DNA of 64,000 nt from Shinisaurus crocodilurus (GCA_021292165.1 CM037876.1:206172200-206236199), one strand, 5' to 3'; counted from the stretch's first letter, positions 1 through 10,978 are shown. Numbers and translations are program-made. Notes: a model not told the origin generated them from the sequence alone.

Positions 1-30
1 GAAGAAGTTTTGGGCAGCACACAGGGAAGC

Positions 31-189
31 AGCTCACGCTGGCTCAGCTTGTCTGAGCGTGGAAAGCTAAGCAGGGTCAGGCCAGGTTATTACTTGGATG
101 GGAGACCCCTCCTCTAGTTTCCTGCATTGAGCAGGGGGTTGGACTCGATGGCCTTGTAGGCCCCTTCCAACTCTATGATCCTATGAAAT
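31..189 (+). mobile_element. 5S rRNA-derived SINE with CR1-like 3' end
   Basis: The head carries aaagctaagcagggtcagg and acttggatgggagacc, which are the internal control and 3' half of 5S rRNA. The tail, ggttggactcgatggccttg through ccaactctatgatcctatg, resembles the CR1 LINE 3' end with its short terminal repeats. This suggests a polymerase III transcript mobilised by CR1 machinery. Other copies are at 6943-7106, 40232-40395 and 55373-55548. It is not a functional 5S gene because the 5' third is missing. Confidence 0.8.
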
Positions 190-284
190 CCTAAGAAGGG
201 GAAGTTGGATCTGTCGGCAGTGTCTGTTCCGCTGCCAGAAGAACACTGTTGGATACAACCTTTGATAATTACTGGGAATTTTCT

Positions 285-404
285 GGTGCCCTCCAAATGT
301 TCTGGACTTCAGCTCCCATCACTCCCAGCCAACATGGCTAATAGTCAGGAATGCTGGTAGTTGTAGTCCAGAACATCTGGAAGGCACCAGGTTGGGGAAG
401 GCTG
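285..404 (+). mobile_element. Palindromic hAT-like MITE copy
   Basis: A short element whose two arms, ggtgccctccaaatgttctg and ccagaacatctggaaggcacc, are near reverse complements, ending caggttggggaaggctg. The same arms occur at 6791 and 7637-7772. No coding capacity. Confidence 0.7.
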
Positions 405-571
405 CCTTACTAGAAACAGCTTCACATCCATATCCAGAAGCTTCCTCCTGCTGTGCTAAGTACAAAGTACTAATTTGGGAAGTCAGGGAGGTGGGTGGGG
501 GAATGAGGCCTCTTGCTACAACACTTTCATCATAGGAGAGGACAGACACCAGGCACATAAAATGTCAGTGA

Positions 572-810
572 GAGCCAGTGTGGCATAGTGGTTAGAGTGT
601 TGGACTGGGATTCTGGAGACCCGAGTTCTAGTCCCCATTGGCCACGAAGCTCACTGGGTGACTTTAGGCCAGTCACTGACTCTCATCCTAACCTACCACA
701 CAGGGTTGTTGTGAGGGTCAAAGGGAAGAGGAGGAGGATTATGTAAGTAGCCTTGGGTTCTTTGCAGGAAAAAAGGTGGGGTATAAATATAATAATGATA
801 AATAAACAAA
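572..810 (+). mobile_element. tRNA-derived SINE, full-length copy
   Basis: The tRNA-like head has an A-box-like tagtggttagagtg and a B-box-like gagttctagtccc. A conserved body follows (cactgggtgactttaggcca; cagggttgttgtgagg), and an A/T-rich tail with the L2-like end gccttgggttc to gtataaatataataa. Further copies are at 6763, 9470, 40550, 46732 and 55058. Family name not certain; it is MIR-like in layout. Confidence 0.85.
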
Positions 811-2476
811 ATGAAAAAGAAATAAATCCAAAATTTTGCAAGCATTTTTTTAAATCGAAAAACCATGCACTTCAGAGTTAGAAAAGGAAGCCAAAGGAAA
901 CCTTGTGATGAGGATTTCGATGGAACAACAGGAAGAGTTAAAGTGAGACCAGGAAGAGTACAAGGATTATTGTTTTGTTTCTTCTTGACCCCGAGTGTTA
1001 TACAGTGTAATGACATGTATTGTTGACAGCAAAAGAAAAACAAAACCCCAGAACATGCTTGCTTTAATTTTAATTTCCTTGAACCCCAGTGGATGCAGTG
1101 TAATATCACAAAATCAGCCTTGGATAGGTATCAGTACTGAATGCAAAGTTAACATGTTCTCGCATTTTGCTCTCTGAATAACATTCTTCTGTGATTAAAC
1201 AGGAAACACAGCTACTTAGCTGGCCTCGAGCTATCAGCCCATGTTTTTTCTTGAATTATTCTCCAGGTTTGGTCTGATCTGAGGTTCTGCTCCGTGATTG
1301 TCAAAGAGCCAGTGCTTTAGATATTGCAAAAACTACACTGGCCAACATACCATCTGTGAGTTTTAAGATAAAATATTTTGTTCAAACTAATATATATTTC
1401 CAGCATCTCTATAGTACTTTGAAAGTGTTCAAAGAAAAGTAGAACCTCAGTAAAGGCACTCTGGGCATGATACAGCCAAAGTTAAGCACTTTCATTTCTG
1501 AATAATTTTAATGGGAGAATTAAGCACAGGTCTTAAAATCAATGCAGTTTTGAAGTGCTTAAGTTTGACTAGATTTTTGCCCACTGTTCTGTAGTTGGAA
1601 TGTAAACGATGACTTCTGGTAATCCCCCCCCCCCCTCTTGAGATTGACAAGAGGATGCAGGATTATCTTTGTGCCACTAGGTGGTGGTGTAGTAGGATTT
1701 TTGCTCTTGTGCTGGCAATTATTCAACACAAGCTAAAGTTGAATCCAAGCCTGTGACTGGATCATCATGCTGTAGGGTATATGTTCACTTGGCATGTTTA
1801 AAATATTGGTGTAAGAGAGTTTTGGCCATGACTCATAAAGAGAATGAGGCGTTTTTGTGTAAAAATTGTTTTTGAGAGTTCAATATTTAAACTATGGAAA
1901 AAGTAAATTCAAAGACGTATTCTCCCTGCGAGACTATATTTTTCTTTTCTTTTCATAAGCAAGGGTTTTTATGGTGCCAAGACACAGCAGAATGTTGTTA
2001 TCTCAGCATGATCTAAGAAAATCCAAGCACAGGATCCAAGTGGATTAAACATTCTTCTGAACAGAGGGATATTTAGTGGGCCTGAAAAAGCTATTTTCTC
2101 TCTCAGGAATCTCATTTTGTTGTCAGTTTTGGTCCCAGAAATACAATGGTAATTTTTTAAAAAAGAGAATATATAACGTATGTGCAACATCACATGTGTT
2201 AGATTACTTTTCTTCTCTTCAGCCTTAACTCTTGCTAATGCTGGACAACAATGTTAAGGTTACTTTAAAAGTGTATAATACAAGTCCTTTAATGTTTACT
2301 TTCCATTTTCGCTTCCCCTATTAATGTTTTTGGCAGAGATGGTTGTTTTCATTGCTGTATTAGAGAGAAACTAGGGCAGGGTCAAGGTCAAAAGAAGCCT
2401 GAAGGGTTCTCTCTTTCCAGGATCAGGAGGGTGGGTTGGGAGGTTATCTGGATCTTTGGTTTGTTTCTGCTACCTT
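811..2476. other. Intronic sequence without a recognised gene
   Basis: Contains a C run at 1626-1636, a CTCF-like core at 1674-1687 and a vague short repeat with aattaagcac near 1515 that also occurs around 33250. Nothing else recognised. Confidence 0.5.
1674..1687 (+). promoter_or_regulatory. CTCF core-like motif
   Basis: ccactaggtggtgg matches the published CTCF core CCASYAGRKGGCRS at 13 of 14 positions. A match of this length can occur by chance in 64 kb. Confidence 0.25.
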
Positions 2477-2477
2477 G

Positions 2478-2523
<46 letters not shown>

Positions 2524-3206
2524 TCTTACCCGCCTCTCCATCTAGATCGAGGCGGGGAACAGCAAAAACTATAAAATACATAGACCAAACAAAACACAAC
2601 ACATACCATTAAAATATCTTTAAAAAATTTAAAAACATCTTAAAGGCATCCTAAAATTCCGCCGGATAGGCCTGCTGGAAGAGATCAGTCTTTTTTACTT
2701 TTTTAAATTCCAAGATACTAGTGAGTTGACGGATCTCCTCCGGCAGGCCATTCCATAATCTGGGAGCAGCAGAAGAAAAGGTCCTCTGGGTAATACCTGT
2801 CAGCCTAGTTTTGGCTGACTGAAGTAAATTCTTCCCAGAGGACCTGAGTGTGCGGGGTGGATTATATGGGAGAAGGCGATCCCATAGGTATCCTGGACCC
2901 AAACCATGTAGGGCTTTAAAGGCAATAACCAACACTTTATACTTCGCCCGGAAACTGATTGGCAGCCAGTGGAGTGCTTTCAAAACTGGTGTGATGTGGG
3001 CACCCCTAGGTGTACCAGTAACCAGTCTGGCTGCCATATTTTGCACTAGTTGAAGTTTCCGGACTAGGTATAAAGGTAGCCCTATGTACAGCGCATTGCA
3101 GAAGTCGAGCCTCGAAGTTACCAGCGCGTGCGCTACCGTCTTTAGGTCCTCCGTCTCTAGGAAGGGGCGCAGCTGGCGTATCAGCCGATATGTGGACAGC
3201 CTTCAT
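2477..3206 (-). mobile_element. L2-like LINE, 5'-truncated, with (ATG)n tail
   Basis: On the - strand the piece reads as the C-terminal part of a Jockey-superfamily reverse transcriptase: SRLDFCNALYIGLP, then KLQLVQNMAARLVTG, HWLPISFRAKYKVLV and RTFSSAAPRLWNGLPEEIR. The stretch from 3046 down to 2651 is still open for 131 codons to a stop. The element ends with a 46-base (CAT)n on the + strand, which is its 3' tail. Compared with the L2-like families at 10.97 kb and 27.8 kb the protein is clearly diverged, so it is a third family or subfamily. The reverse transcriptase catalytic motifs are absent, so it is inactive. Confidence 0.85.
2478..2523. repeat. (CAT)n microsatellite
   Basis: About 15 perfect units forming the 3' tail of the adjacent LINE. 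Confidence 0.95.
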
Positions 3207-3978
3207 CTCCCTTTACCAGAGAATGAAACAGTAGTAATAATGTAATGCATGCTTCTTATTTCATTTGTAAAAACAGTATGAGGCTTTTTAGTTTCTTGTA
3301 GCTGAAATCCATTCTTTTGTAGGCAGTTAAGCCTGCATGAGTTACATTCAAATCACTGGGGGTTTATGTAGACTTGACTGCTTCACATATTATACATATT
3401 CCTACTTGGAAGAATCTTCTGTATAGGAATTAGCATGCAGTTTGTGTGTAGACTTCCAAGTCCTCTCATAGGACATGTATTTCTCTCTTTTTTGTTGTTG
3501 CTATGCATGCGCTAAGATCATTGCATTACTATCTACCCTTAGGTGTTGTTGCACTAATTTCAACATAGAAATGCTTTCAATGCAGGAATCTGATGATGTC
3601 TGAAATAACCCTAACTGGATGCAGGACTGTAATCCATAGATGACAGACTGTCAGCTCTTTAAATCATTAAGCTGTCAGAGAGGTAGTGAATGCTTCCTTC
3701 ATTCTGTCTTGGCACAATGCCTCAATAGTTCATAATACTGGTGAGCTGTGTAAGGTTGTTAATGTTTTGCTTCTTTCAGTGCTGCCAATTGTGCTGATAG
3801 TGTCTGTCTGTCGTCCACCGCCTGCCCATATATAAAATTAAAACTATGAACTAGTTTTAACCAGTTAACTGTCCTTTAACCTGTTGGTTGACTGCATTTG
3901 TCTTGATTTCCTGGTTTTTTAAAAAAATCACCTTCCTCAGTAAAAGGGACATTTTTCTCCTAATATTATCAGTCTTTA
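3207..3978. other. Intronic sequence, nothing recognised
   Basis: AT-rich sequence without a repeat or coding pattern that I can name. Confidence 0.4.
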
Positions 3979-4417
3979 AGGCTGGGGTCTCCAGTGTGCT
4001 GCCAGTGGGCACCAATGTGCCCATGAACACCTCTCAGCACCCACCAGGCTCCCTGCCTCTCCTGATTTTAATTTTATTTCTTAAGACATTTTTTATTTTT
4101 ATTATTTCACTGGCCAGTTGCCATGCTGCAAAGCAAAGTGCTACACTCCAGCAGTATCTTTATTTGGGTTCAGAAAAGTGGTTTTGTGTTTTCGAGGTCA
4201 GCTCCCACCTCTGCCTTGTACTTAGGTTCTTGGGAAAGTTACTTTTCTTTTAGTCTCACCAGTTTGCCTTCTGGAAATGGGAGTTTTGTGACCAGCCATG
4301 CCCACAATGGCAGCCATTTTATGAATGAGCAAGCCCCCACCATGGTAGTCATTCTGTAAGGGCACCCATGACACCCAAAATTCCAAATGTGCCCCCTGAC
4401 CCAAAAAGGACCCCTGC
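3979..4417. mobile_element. hAT-like non-autonomous element (tentative)
   Basis: The left end (ggggtctccagtgtgctgcc, gtgggcaccaatgtgccc) and right end (gggcacccatgacaccc, ggacccctgct) are imperfect reverse complements of the kind seen in hAT MITEs. A related degraded stretch is at 36400-36560. Target duplication is not clear. Confidence 0.4.
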
Positions 4418-4481
4418 TATAAGGGCTGCTGGAAATGCAGCAAAATCATGAGGTAGAGTCATTCTGGAACTGTGCAGCTTT

Positions 4482-4514
<33 letters not shown>

Positions 4515-5312
4515 CATTCTTGAAAATAATGCAAAAAAGACTTCTCCTACATGTAGAAAACTACCACTTAAAGGATGGCGCAGTCTAGAACTTCCCCCGT
4601 GGTGTATTAGCTTTCTCCAGGCAGGTGTCCCGTCCCCCCAAGGTATAATTTAAAAAAATGTGATTCCCCCTCCCCATCCAAACCTGCTGTCAGAACAGGT
4701 ACTGTCTAGAAAGGACTTTTATCATGTGATTTTGCTGGACGTAAAGCTCGGTTCTTAAGATTTAAGAGGCAATCTGGTCTGAAAGATCCACCCAAGATTG
4801 CTGAAATTTGTGGATTCATAGTTCACAGGTTTTCTCTGGGTTAGAGTTGTATATTGTAGTTCTTACATAACATTTGTACATATCTTCAGACACTGGTCAT
4901 TGACACCTGTGTTTTTAATATTTCATAAGAGTACACACATGCGCGCGCACACACCACTTCCAGACACTGGAAACTGGTATTTAAGAATTTTGCTATTCCT
5001 GCTGCAGCCACATTGGAAGACCTTTTGCTGCAGTAATTGCAGTGGCAGAAGGCACATTTCTTGGGCACTGGTGCTTTTGTTAGCTGCAGTATTTTATCCT
5101 CATTTACTTCTCCATTGTGTACAACAGTGAGGGTAAATGTAAGGTGAGGGATTATTTTGGTCCAAAGAACCTAATCCAAATATTCTGGCCAGTTCTTCTG
5201 AAACTTTTTTTTTTTGTATTTGGGTATGAACACCTGCATAAAAAAACACACAAGTGGCACATCAAATATATACTGAGCCTGCATGTAGTATTATGATTAC
5301 CGTTGGAGAGAG
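4418..5312. other. Intronic sequence with a GT microsatellite
   Basis: Holds (GT)15 at 4484-4513 and otherwise nothing recognised. Confidence 0.5.
4484..4513. repeat. (GT)n microsatellite
   Basis: Fifteen uninterrupted dinucleotide units. Confidence 0.95.
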
Positions 5313-5761
5313 TGATCCTATGGCCCCTAAACATTGTCTGAGCAGCCATAGGATACTTCGAATTCCCAGGTCCAAGGTTGGAAACAGAGCTCCGACCTCG
5401 GAGCTGGGAATCTGCCCTCCGATCCCCCTCCTCCATCACAGCCAGTGCGGAAAGAACCGCGCCAGCTGCCTCTGCAAGGTCGGGAGCTTGACCTCGGAGA
5501 GGGGGTAAAGGGGTCATTCCACTGGGTGGGCAGGGGAGGAGACTGCAAAGACCAGGATACAAGCCGTCCTGTGTCCTCTGCAGCCTCCTTCCCTCCGCCT
5601 CTGAAGCCCCCCAGTTAGACGGCTGGACATGGCCATCTAGTGAAAATGCAGAGTGGGAGGTGCCTCTGCCGCTCCTTCTGCTCTGCACAGGATGCTTGTA
5701 AGCCTCCAAGTTCAGGGGCTTAACAAGTATTGAGGGCACAACCCATAGGGTTGCACCCTTA
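5313..5761. repeat. Unclassified hairpin-rich interspersed repeat, copy 1
   Basis: A roughly 450-base GC-rich element that starts near atcctatggcccc and ends catagggttgcaccctta. It shares ordered blocks with 20673-21117 and 37488-37931: paired inverted motifs around gagctccgacctcggagctg, ggaaagaaccgcgcc, and a central agttagacggctggacatgg/ccatctagt hairpin. Reading frames crossing it are by-products of GC content. Possibly a non-autonomous DNA transposon; no transposase seen. Confidence 0.65.
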
Positions 5762-6100
5762 GCCTGACTGCTGCATACATGTGTTTGTTTATTTATTAAG
5801 GGGGAACAGGGATAGCATAATATATGCAGGCATGGGCAAAAACAAAAAGTCTCCTAGCAGGTACTGGGCCTCAGACCATGATGTTCTAGAAAGGGAGTAT
5901 GTAATGAGATTATCAGGTCAGAAGACTGAAGAGAAGAATGTGTGTATTTGGGGAAATGTTCGTAACACTATACAAACATTGGGGTGGGGGAAGTCCATGT
6001 AATAGCAAAAGCACAGCTGAAATGTCCAAAAATAATTTTTTTAAAAGCAGCATTGACGTTTGTATGGGTTGCTGTTGTATTTAAGCTACAAATTGGCATA
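5762..6100. other. Intronic sequence, nothing recognised
   Basis: No repeat, gene or motif that I can name. Confidence 0.4.
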
Positions 6101-6285
6101 GAGGAACATAAGAAGAGCCATGCAGGATCAGACCAAGAGTCCACCTAGTCCAGCATTCTGTTCACACAGTGGCCAACCAACTGCCCACAGGAAACCCACA
6201 AGCAGCGCATGAGTGCAACAGCACCCTCTCACCCAGGTTCCCCAGCAACTGGTGTTTGTAGGCATACTGCCTCTGATACTGGAGA
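6101..6285 (-). mobile_element. CR1-like LINE 3' end fragment
   Basis: Reverse complement of the same 3' segment present at 25871-26374 and 44742-44936: the series catagaagagcc, ggatcagaccaagagtcc, tccagcattctgttcacac and cagaggcagtatgcc (other strand). The 8-base terminal repeats typical of CR1 are present in the 26 kb copy. Confidence 0.75.
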
Positions 6286-6790
6286 GGAAAAGGATGTCAT
6301 GCCCAAAATCTATAGGTGGCAGTGTTGAACCATATTGTGAGGCAAATGCAATTAGGTTGAATCTAAATGAATAATCAGCAGATTTTATATCTATATGAGA
6401 GAGAGAGGGAGAATTTCAAACAGACTGAAATATATATATATATTAAAAGTAAACAAAATAACTGTGGGGAAAGGAAGGGTCAGTGTTAATTCTTATCCCA
6501 CAGCCTTTAAGCTCCTGAATGTTATAGTGCCTTGGTAAAGCTGGGAGGGTCAGGCATAGGGGGACAGGGAAGGAAGAAAGGTGGCAGATTTGTACCTCTG
6601 TAAAAACAGTATCCAGAGTGTCTCTATGCCTCCTGAAGTACTCAGTTAGTCCCATCAAAACTCCTTCATAACTGAATTTCCCTGTAAGGTCTTCAGTGGG
6701 AAAATAAATCTTGCATTGCTATACTGCAATAAAAGCTGCCCCAGGAAAAGGCAGTCAGATATGAGAGCTATTGTGGTGCAGTGGTTAGAG

Positions 6791-6875
6791 CAGCTTTCCC
6801 CAGCCTGGTGCCCTCCAGATGTGTTGAACTGCAACTCCCATCATTCCCAGGCAGTATGTTGGGGAGGTCTGGGGT
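6791..6875. mobile_element. Palindromic hAT-like MITE, partial
   Basis: Shares cagcctggtgccctccagat and caactcccatcattccc with the elements at 285 and 7637. Only one arm is complete. Confidence 0.6.
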
Positions 6876-6942
6876 AGACTGTCAGACTAGTACCAGGTTC
6901 AAATCCTCACTCAACCATGAAGTGCACTGGGTGACTTTGGAT

Positions 6943-7106
6943 CATAGATTCATAGGTCATAGAGTTGGAAGGGGCCTACAAGGCCATTGAGTCCAACCCC
7001 CTGCTCAATGCAGGAAACTAGAGGAGGGGTCTCCCATCCAAGTAACAACCAGGCCTGACCCTGCTTAGCTTTCCACGCTCAGACAAGCTGAGCCAGCATG
7101 AGCCAC
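6943..7106 (-). mobile_element. 5S rRNA-derived SINE with CR1-like end
   Basis: Reverse complement of the 31-189 copy: it reads from the CR1-like end (catagagttggaaggggcc) into the 5S part (ggtctcccatccaagtaac, ctgcttagctttcc). Inserted in the tRNA SINE body. Confidence 0.8.
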
Positions 7107-7507
7107 AGGTTGCTGTGAGGATGAAATGGCAAGGTGTATGTGTGTGTGTGTGTTTGCTGCCCTAAGTTCCTTGAAGGTAGGGTGCAGGGTTAAAATGGAA
7201 AAAATAAATAACAATATTTAAGATTAATAATAGACACAAAAGTAAAAATATCTTATGTGCCATAATTGTTGTTGTCACTAATAATAGTAAAACCTGTCAT
7301 TGTTAATAATTATAGTAAAACCTGCTTTATAACTACCTCCCATCTGAGTTCTTGTGTAGGAAGAGAAATGGAGGATGTGAGTTTGATAAATAAATAAACA
7401 CACACCCTTACTGCATATGGTACTGATCCTGAAATGAATGGCTCTGGCCAGCACCTTCTAATCTAGCAGATTGTAATCCAGCACAGAGCAATAGTGATAA
7501 ATTGTTG

Positions 7508-7521
7508 TTGCCATCTGCTGG
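7508..7521 (-). promoter_or_regulatory. CTCF core-like motif
   Basis: ccagcagatggcaa on the - strand matches CCASYAGRKGGCRS at 13 of 14 positions. Lies outside the repeats I recognise. Confidence 0.25.
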
Positions 7522-7636
7522 CTGCTTTGTAGCCGATATGATATGGCATGGTGATCTCAGGACTGTAATGGAGCATCTGTGTGTTACAAATGCCTACCAG
7601 TAGTGCTAATATCATTGTTGGCAAGCTCAGTCTAGG

Positions 7637-7772
7637 CAGCCTTCCCCAACCTGGTGCCCTCTAGATACTATGGACTACAACTCCCAGCAGTCCTGACAAT
7701 TGGCCATGCTGGCTGAGGCTGATGGAAGTTGAAGTCCAGAACATCTGGCGGGCACCAGGTTGGGGAAGGCTG
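7637..7772. mobile_element. Palindromic hAT-like MITE, complete
   Basis: 136 bases with terminal inverted repeats cagccttccccaacctggtg and caccaggttggggaaggctg (perfect over 20 bases) and an inner palindrome around tggccatgctggctga. Flanks agtctagg and gcctagaa give only a weak target duplication. Non-coding. Confidence 0.8.
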
Positions 7773-9343
7773 GCCTAGAAGATGAAGGCTGAATGAGCAG
7801 AGAGATTATTTGCTGCTGGAAAACAACAACAGCAACAAAAATAACAGCAAAACAACTACAACAATAACAACAACTTTGCCAGCATTCAGCTGGAGGGACA
7901 GTTGCGGGTATGGAGGGGATGGGAGCGGAAGGCATATTGCCTCAATTGTGCCTATTCAGCTGTTAGTTGAGATGATTGTGTTTTCCATTGAGAACCCTTT
8001 TCCAATTCCTTGATGTATGTTTTTTAAACCTTGCTGCTGAATTTTGGTACGGTATTTCATTTGAACCTTTTGTAGAAGTATCAGAGCTCTTTATGGGAAA
8101 TAAAAGTCTCATTAAGAACACTGAGCTTTTAAGAGAGAGTTTAGCCATGGAATTAATACCGGGCTTATATTTGTATGTGGCATCAGTTGATATAGATTTG
8201 CTCTGTGTTAATTCACAGCAGCTAGAAAGATGCCCATGTGATGTGAGTTACAAGGAAACACAGTCCAGAAGAAAAGCCCTTTTCAAACCTTTTCAAAGTA
8301 GAGCTCCGAAACCCACATACCTTTGCCTATTCTGGAAATACTACCAGCCCTATCATACTATATGAATTTTATGACCGATTGTAGATAAATGTTTACAACA
8401 GCAAATTTTAGTTGTGCAGAGCATCTGGATGAGAGTGTTTATGTTATGCAGAAATGATCAGCATTATAAACTTGGATCTCCAAAAGAAGCAGACAAGAAT
8501 TTTTTTGTATCTGTTCTTGAGGTAGGGAGAGGAAAGCTAAGCCTGTTAAACATGGGCATATAGCAGAACCAAGTCCTGAGAAGGATCTTTAAACTTATCA
8601 GGATTAGCATGTAACACTTGCAGTGACAGGTGTTTCCTTTATGTCTTGTCCAAAAGTCTGGGAAGTAGTTTGTCATTAAGTGCTACATTCACTGTGTATC
8701 TCAATTTCAATATAACTGGAGGGCCCATGGCTTTGTTAGGTTCTTGTTTTTACATCTGACCTCAGCCAGCTGGAGTCTATTGTCTTAAGCGTAATGTAAC
8801 AGCTGACATAACATAACGGATATCAAGCTGAAAAGCCAAGGCAGCAAGGCAGCGTAGTGAACTGATGAAAATGAGAAGAGAAAGGAATTGAGGGGTTGGG
8901 GGCGGGCATTACAGCATCCTGACTCAAAAGTGGAGGGGTAATTTTTGTTTTCCCTGGGGGAATTAGCCAGGAAATAATGAGATGAGCCTGCTGATGCTCT
9001 GTTTGCCATTGATTACATATGATAGACTACCAGAGGCAGGTTTGGGTTTGCCAGCTGTCACTAGCTGGTGGCTATTGAATTGCTTTAAGTGGCCCTTGGT
9101 GCGGAAAGAGAGACTGAAATTGCAGGTGTGGCATAATTGCATAACTGTAGTGTGGATTGATGGATAGATTTAAAAAGTCTGTGAAACAAATATATTTAAA
9201 TACCGTAACTTCTAATATGAAAAATGCAGCTACTGAGTTGTTGTTTTTATTATTATTAAATTGTTGCATTTCTCAGGATCTCCTTACAAAGAACAAAAAT
9301 AAATAACTGAGGCAAACAAAGAGGAACAATATCCTGACCACCT
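7773..9343. other. Intronic sequence, nothing recognised
   Basis: An A/C-rich run of aac units at about 7820-7875; otherwise unassigned. The longest frame here (129 codons from 7976) has no family signature. Confidence 0.45.
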
Positions 9344-9469
9344 AGGGCTTTTCTACATGAGGCTTTTAACCCACCACTTTCCTAGTCTTCTGCTTCTGGA
9401 TTCTTGGCGGGAATAAGATCAGATCCTTTACACGTGTTTTTTTCTAGGGGTTTTCTTTCTCTGCTTTTC

Positions 9470-9698
9470 CATATTTATTTTATTAATTATATTTATATCC
9501 TGCCTTTTTTCCTGGAAGGAACTCAAGGCAGCTTACATAATCTTTCTCCTCCTCCTCCATTTTACCCATACAACAACCCTGTGAGGTAGGTTAGGCTAAG
9601 AGTCAGAGCCAGTGATCTTCATGGCTGAGTGGGCACAAGAACCCGGATCTCCAAAATACCGGGTCGACACTCTATCCACTATGCCACACTGGCTCTCA
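9470..9698 (-). mobile_element. tRNA-derived SINE, near full length
   Basis: Reverse complement of the 572-810 family with head (gagccagtgtggcatagtgg on the - strand), body and A/T-rich tail, nested in the MITE at 9344-9947. Confidence 0.85.
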
Positions 9699-9715
9699 TA
9701 TGTTTCATTACACAA

Positions 9716-9729
9716 CCACTAGGTGGCAC
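9716..9729 (+). promoter_or_regulatory. CTCF core-like motif, exact consensus match
   Basis: ccactaggtggcac matches CCASYAGRKGGCRS at all 14 positions. It lies inside the 9344-9947 MITE, so it may have been brought by that element. Confidence 0.35.
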
Positions 9730-9947
9730 TGTGGTATAGCAGAATTGCACAAATACATGATGGTCTCATTCCGGTTCGTTCTGCCATTTCCAAATAAAAC
9801 CACACTTTCCTTGAGCTAAAAAAAAGCCATGGAAATGGTTGCAAAGAACGAGAGAGGCCCTGGAGGATGATAACACTGTGTAAAACACCCATAAACTACT
9901 GTGAGTGAGAAATCATGAGCGCACAATGCCTCATGTAGAAAAGCTCT

Positions 9948-10300
9948 CAAACTTCAATATAAAAAAGGTGAGACAGAGAACTACACATGTTGCTGAAAAA
10001 ATAGAAACATGTATACACAGAAAAATGCACTAGAATATATACAAATTCATAACAGAATACACCAAAGTAATATGCAATGACCAAACATTACATTAAAACA
10101 ACTTTACAATTCCACATTTACTACCTATGGCTGGAGAAGGACAGATAAGGTTTTTTCTTGACCAGCATGTAAAGTCTAATACAGATGCACATAAATGAAT
10201 CCCAAATGCATTTCAACTCTATAGTCTTCTTCTATTCTGAAAAAGTCTGCCTAATTCTACAGTGTGCCACTGAAGAAGGTTAGACAAAACAAAAAACACC
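9948..10300. other. AT-rich sequence, nothing recognised
   Basis: Could include decayed upstream gypsy sequence, but no reverse transcriptase motif is readable. Confidence 0.4.
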
Positions 10301-10969
10301 AGCAGTTTTTAGGGAACAATTAGATGCAATAGCCCACATCTTGAAGTTTTACAATGCAGAAGAATCATTAATGCTTCAGTGTGATGCATCAGAAACAGGC
10401 CTAGGGACCACCATGCTTTCAAGGAGGACAGCAAGTTGCATTTGCAAGCAGAGCCTTGTCAGAAACAGGAAAGGGCTATGCCAAAATTGAAAAAATAAAA
10501 TAAAATACTTGCTATACTTTTTGGAATGGAGAAATTTCACCAGTACACATATGGATGCACAGTAGATATTCAGGCTGACCATAAACCTCTGAAAAATATA
10601 TGGAAAAAAACCCTTACTCAGTGCAGCAAAGCATCTACAGTGTATGATTATGCATCTGCAGAAGTATGATATATAAATCAATTACTGACCTGGCAGAGAC
10701 CCAGTGTTAGCAGATACCCTGAGCCGGGCATACCTACCAGAAGCTGCCATGGAGGGATCAGTCAAAGCTGAAGTAGAAATCATCAATATGGTACAGATCC
10801 TGGGAAGACTGCCAACCCAGAAAAACACACTATTACAGCATGATATTCCAGAGAGACCTTGGGCAAAAGTAGGTGTGGACTTGTTTAGCTGGCGGGTAGA
10901 CAAGGAATACATGATCATTGTAGATTACTTTTCTAATTTTGCAGAGGTAGACTATTTATCAGATAGTCT
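10301..10969 (+). pseudogene. Ty3/gypsy retrotransposon pol remnant, 5' part
   Basis: Broken reading frames, left of a later LINE insertion, give the end of reverse transcriptase-RNase H and the start of integrase. An RNase H stretch has LQCDASETGLG, then KIEKEMLAILFGMEKFHQYT-like and DHKPLE blocks with frameshifts. It is followed by the linker motif VADTLSRAYLPE and the integrase core RPWAKVGVDLF (first catalytic Asp) with VDYFSNFAEVDYLSD. Several stops and frame changes, plus a short deletion before the integrase zinc-binding region. No 5' LTR, gag or protease is seen, so the element is 5'-truncated. It continues at 13970. Confidence 0.85.
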
Positions 10970-10978
10970 GGGGGGGGG

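Larger units (their letters stand above)
6763..7213 (+). mobile_element. tRNA-derived SINE split by two later insertions
   Basis: Head (gtggtgcagtggttagag), body (caccatgaagtgcactgggtgac-like) and tail (gttgctgtgaggatgaaatgg) belong to the same SINE as 572-810. A palindromic MITE piece lies at about 6791-6875 and a 5S-derived SINE at 6943-7106. A (TG) run replaces part of the 3' region. The nesting gives a relative age order. Confidence 0.75.
9344..9947. mobile_element. MITE with 20-base TIRs, split by a SINE
   Basis: The left end agggcttttctacatgaggc and right end gcctcatgtagaaaagctct are reverse complements with one mismatch. Between them lies a tRNA SINE in reverse orientation (9470-9698), so the original MITE was roughly 375 bases. 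Superfamily unproven; the start resembles hAT ends. Confidence 0.65.

Noticed and set aside
31..110. 5S rRNA gene
   Set aside because: Only about the 3' two thirds of 5S is present, it is followed by a CR1-like end, and it recurs four times; it is a SINE.
572..640. tRNA gene
   Set aside because: The tRNA-like head has no acceptor-stem pairing and is joined to a repeated SINE body.
5152..5739. 195-codon frame on the - strand as a gene
   Set aside because: It crosses the hairpin-rich repeat; the homologous copies at 20673 and 37488 do not keep the frame.
7976..8365. 129-codon frame as a small gene
   Set aside because: No family signature, no splice or promoter context, and AT-rich intronic sequence gives such frames by chance.
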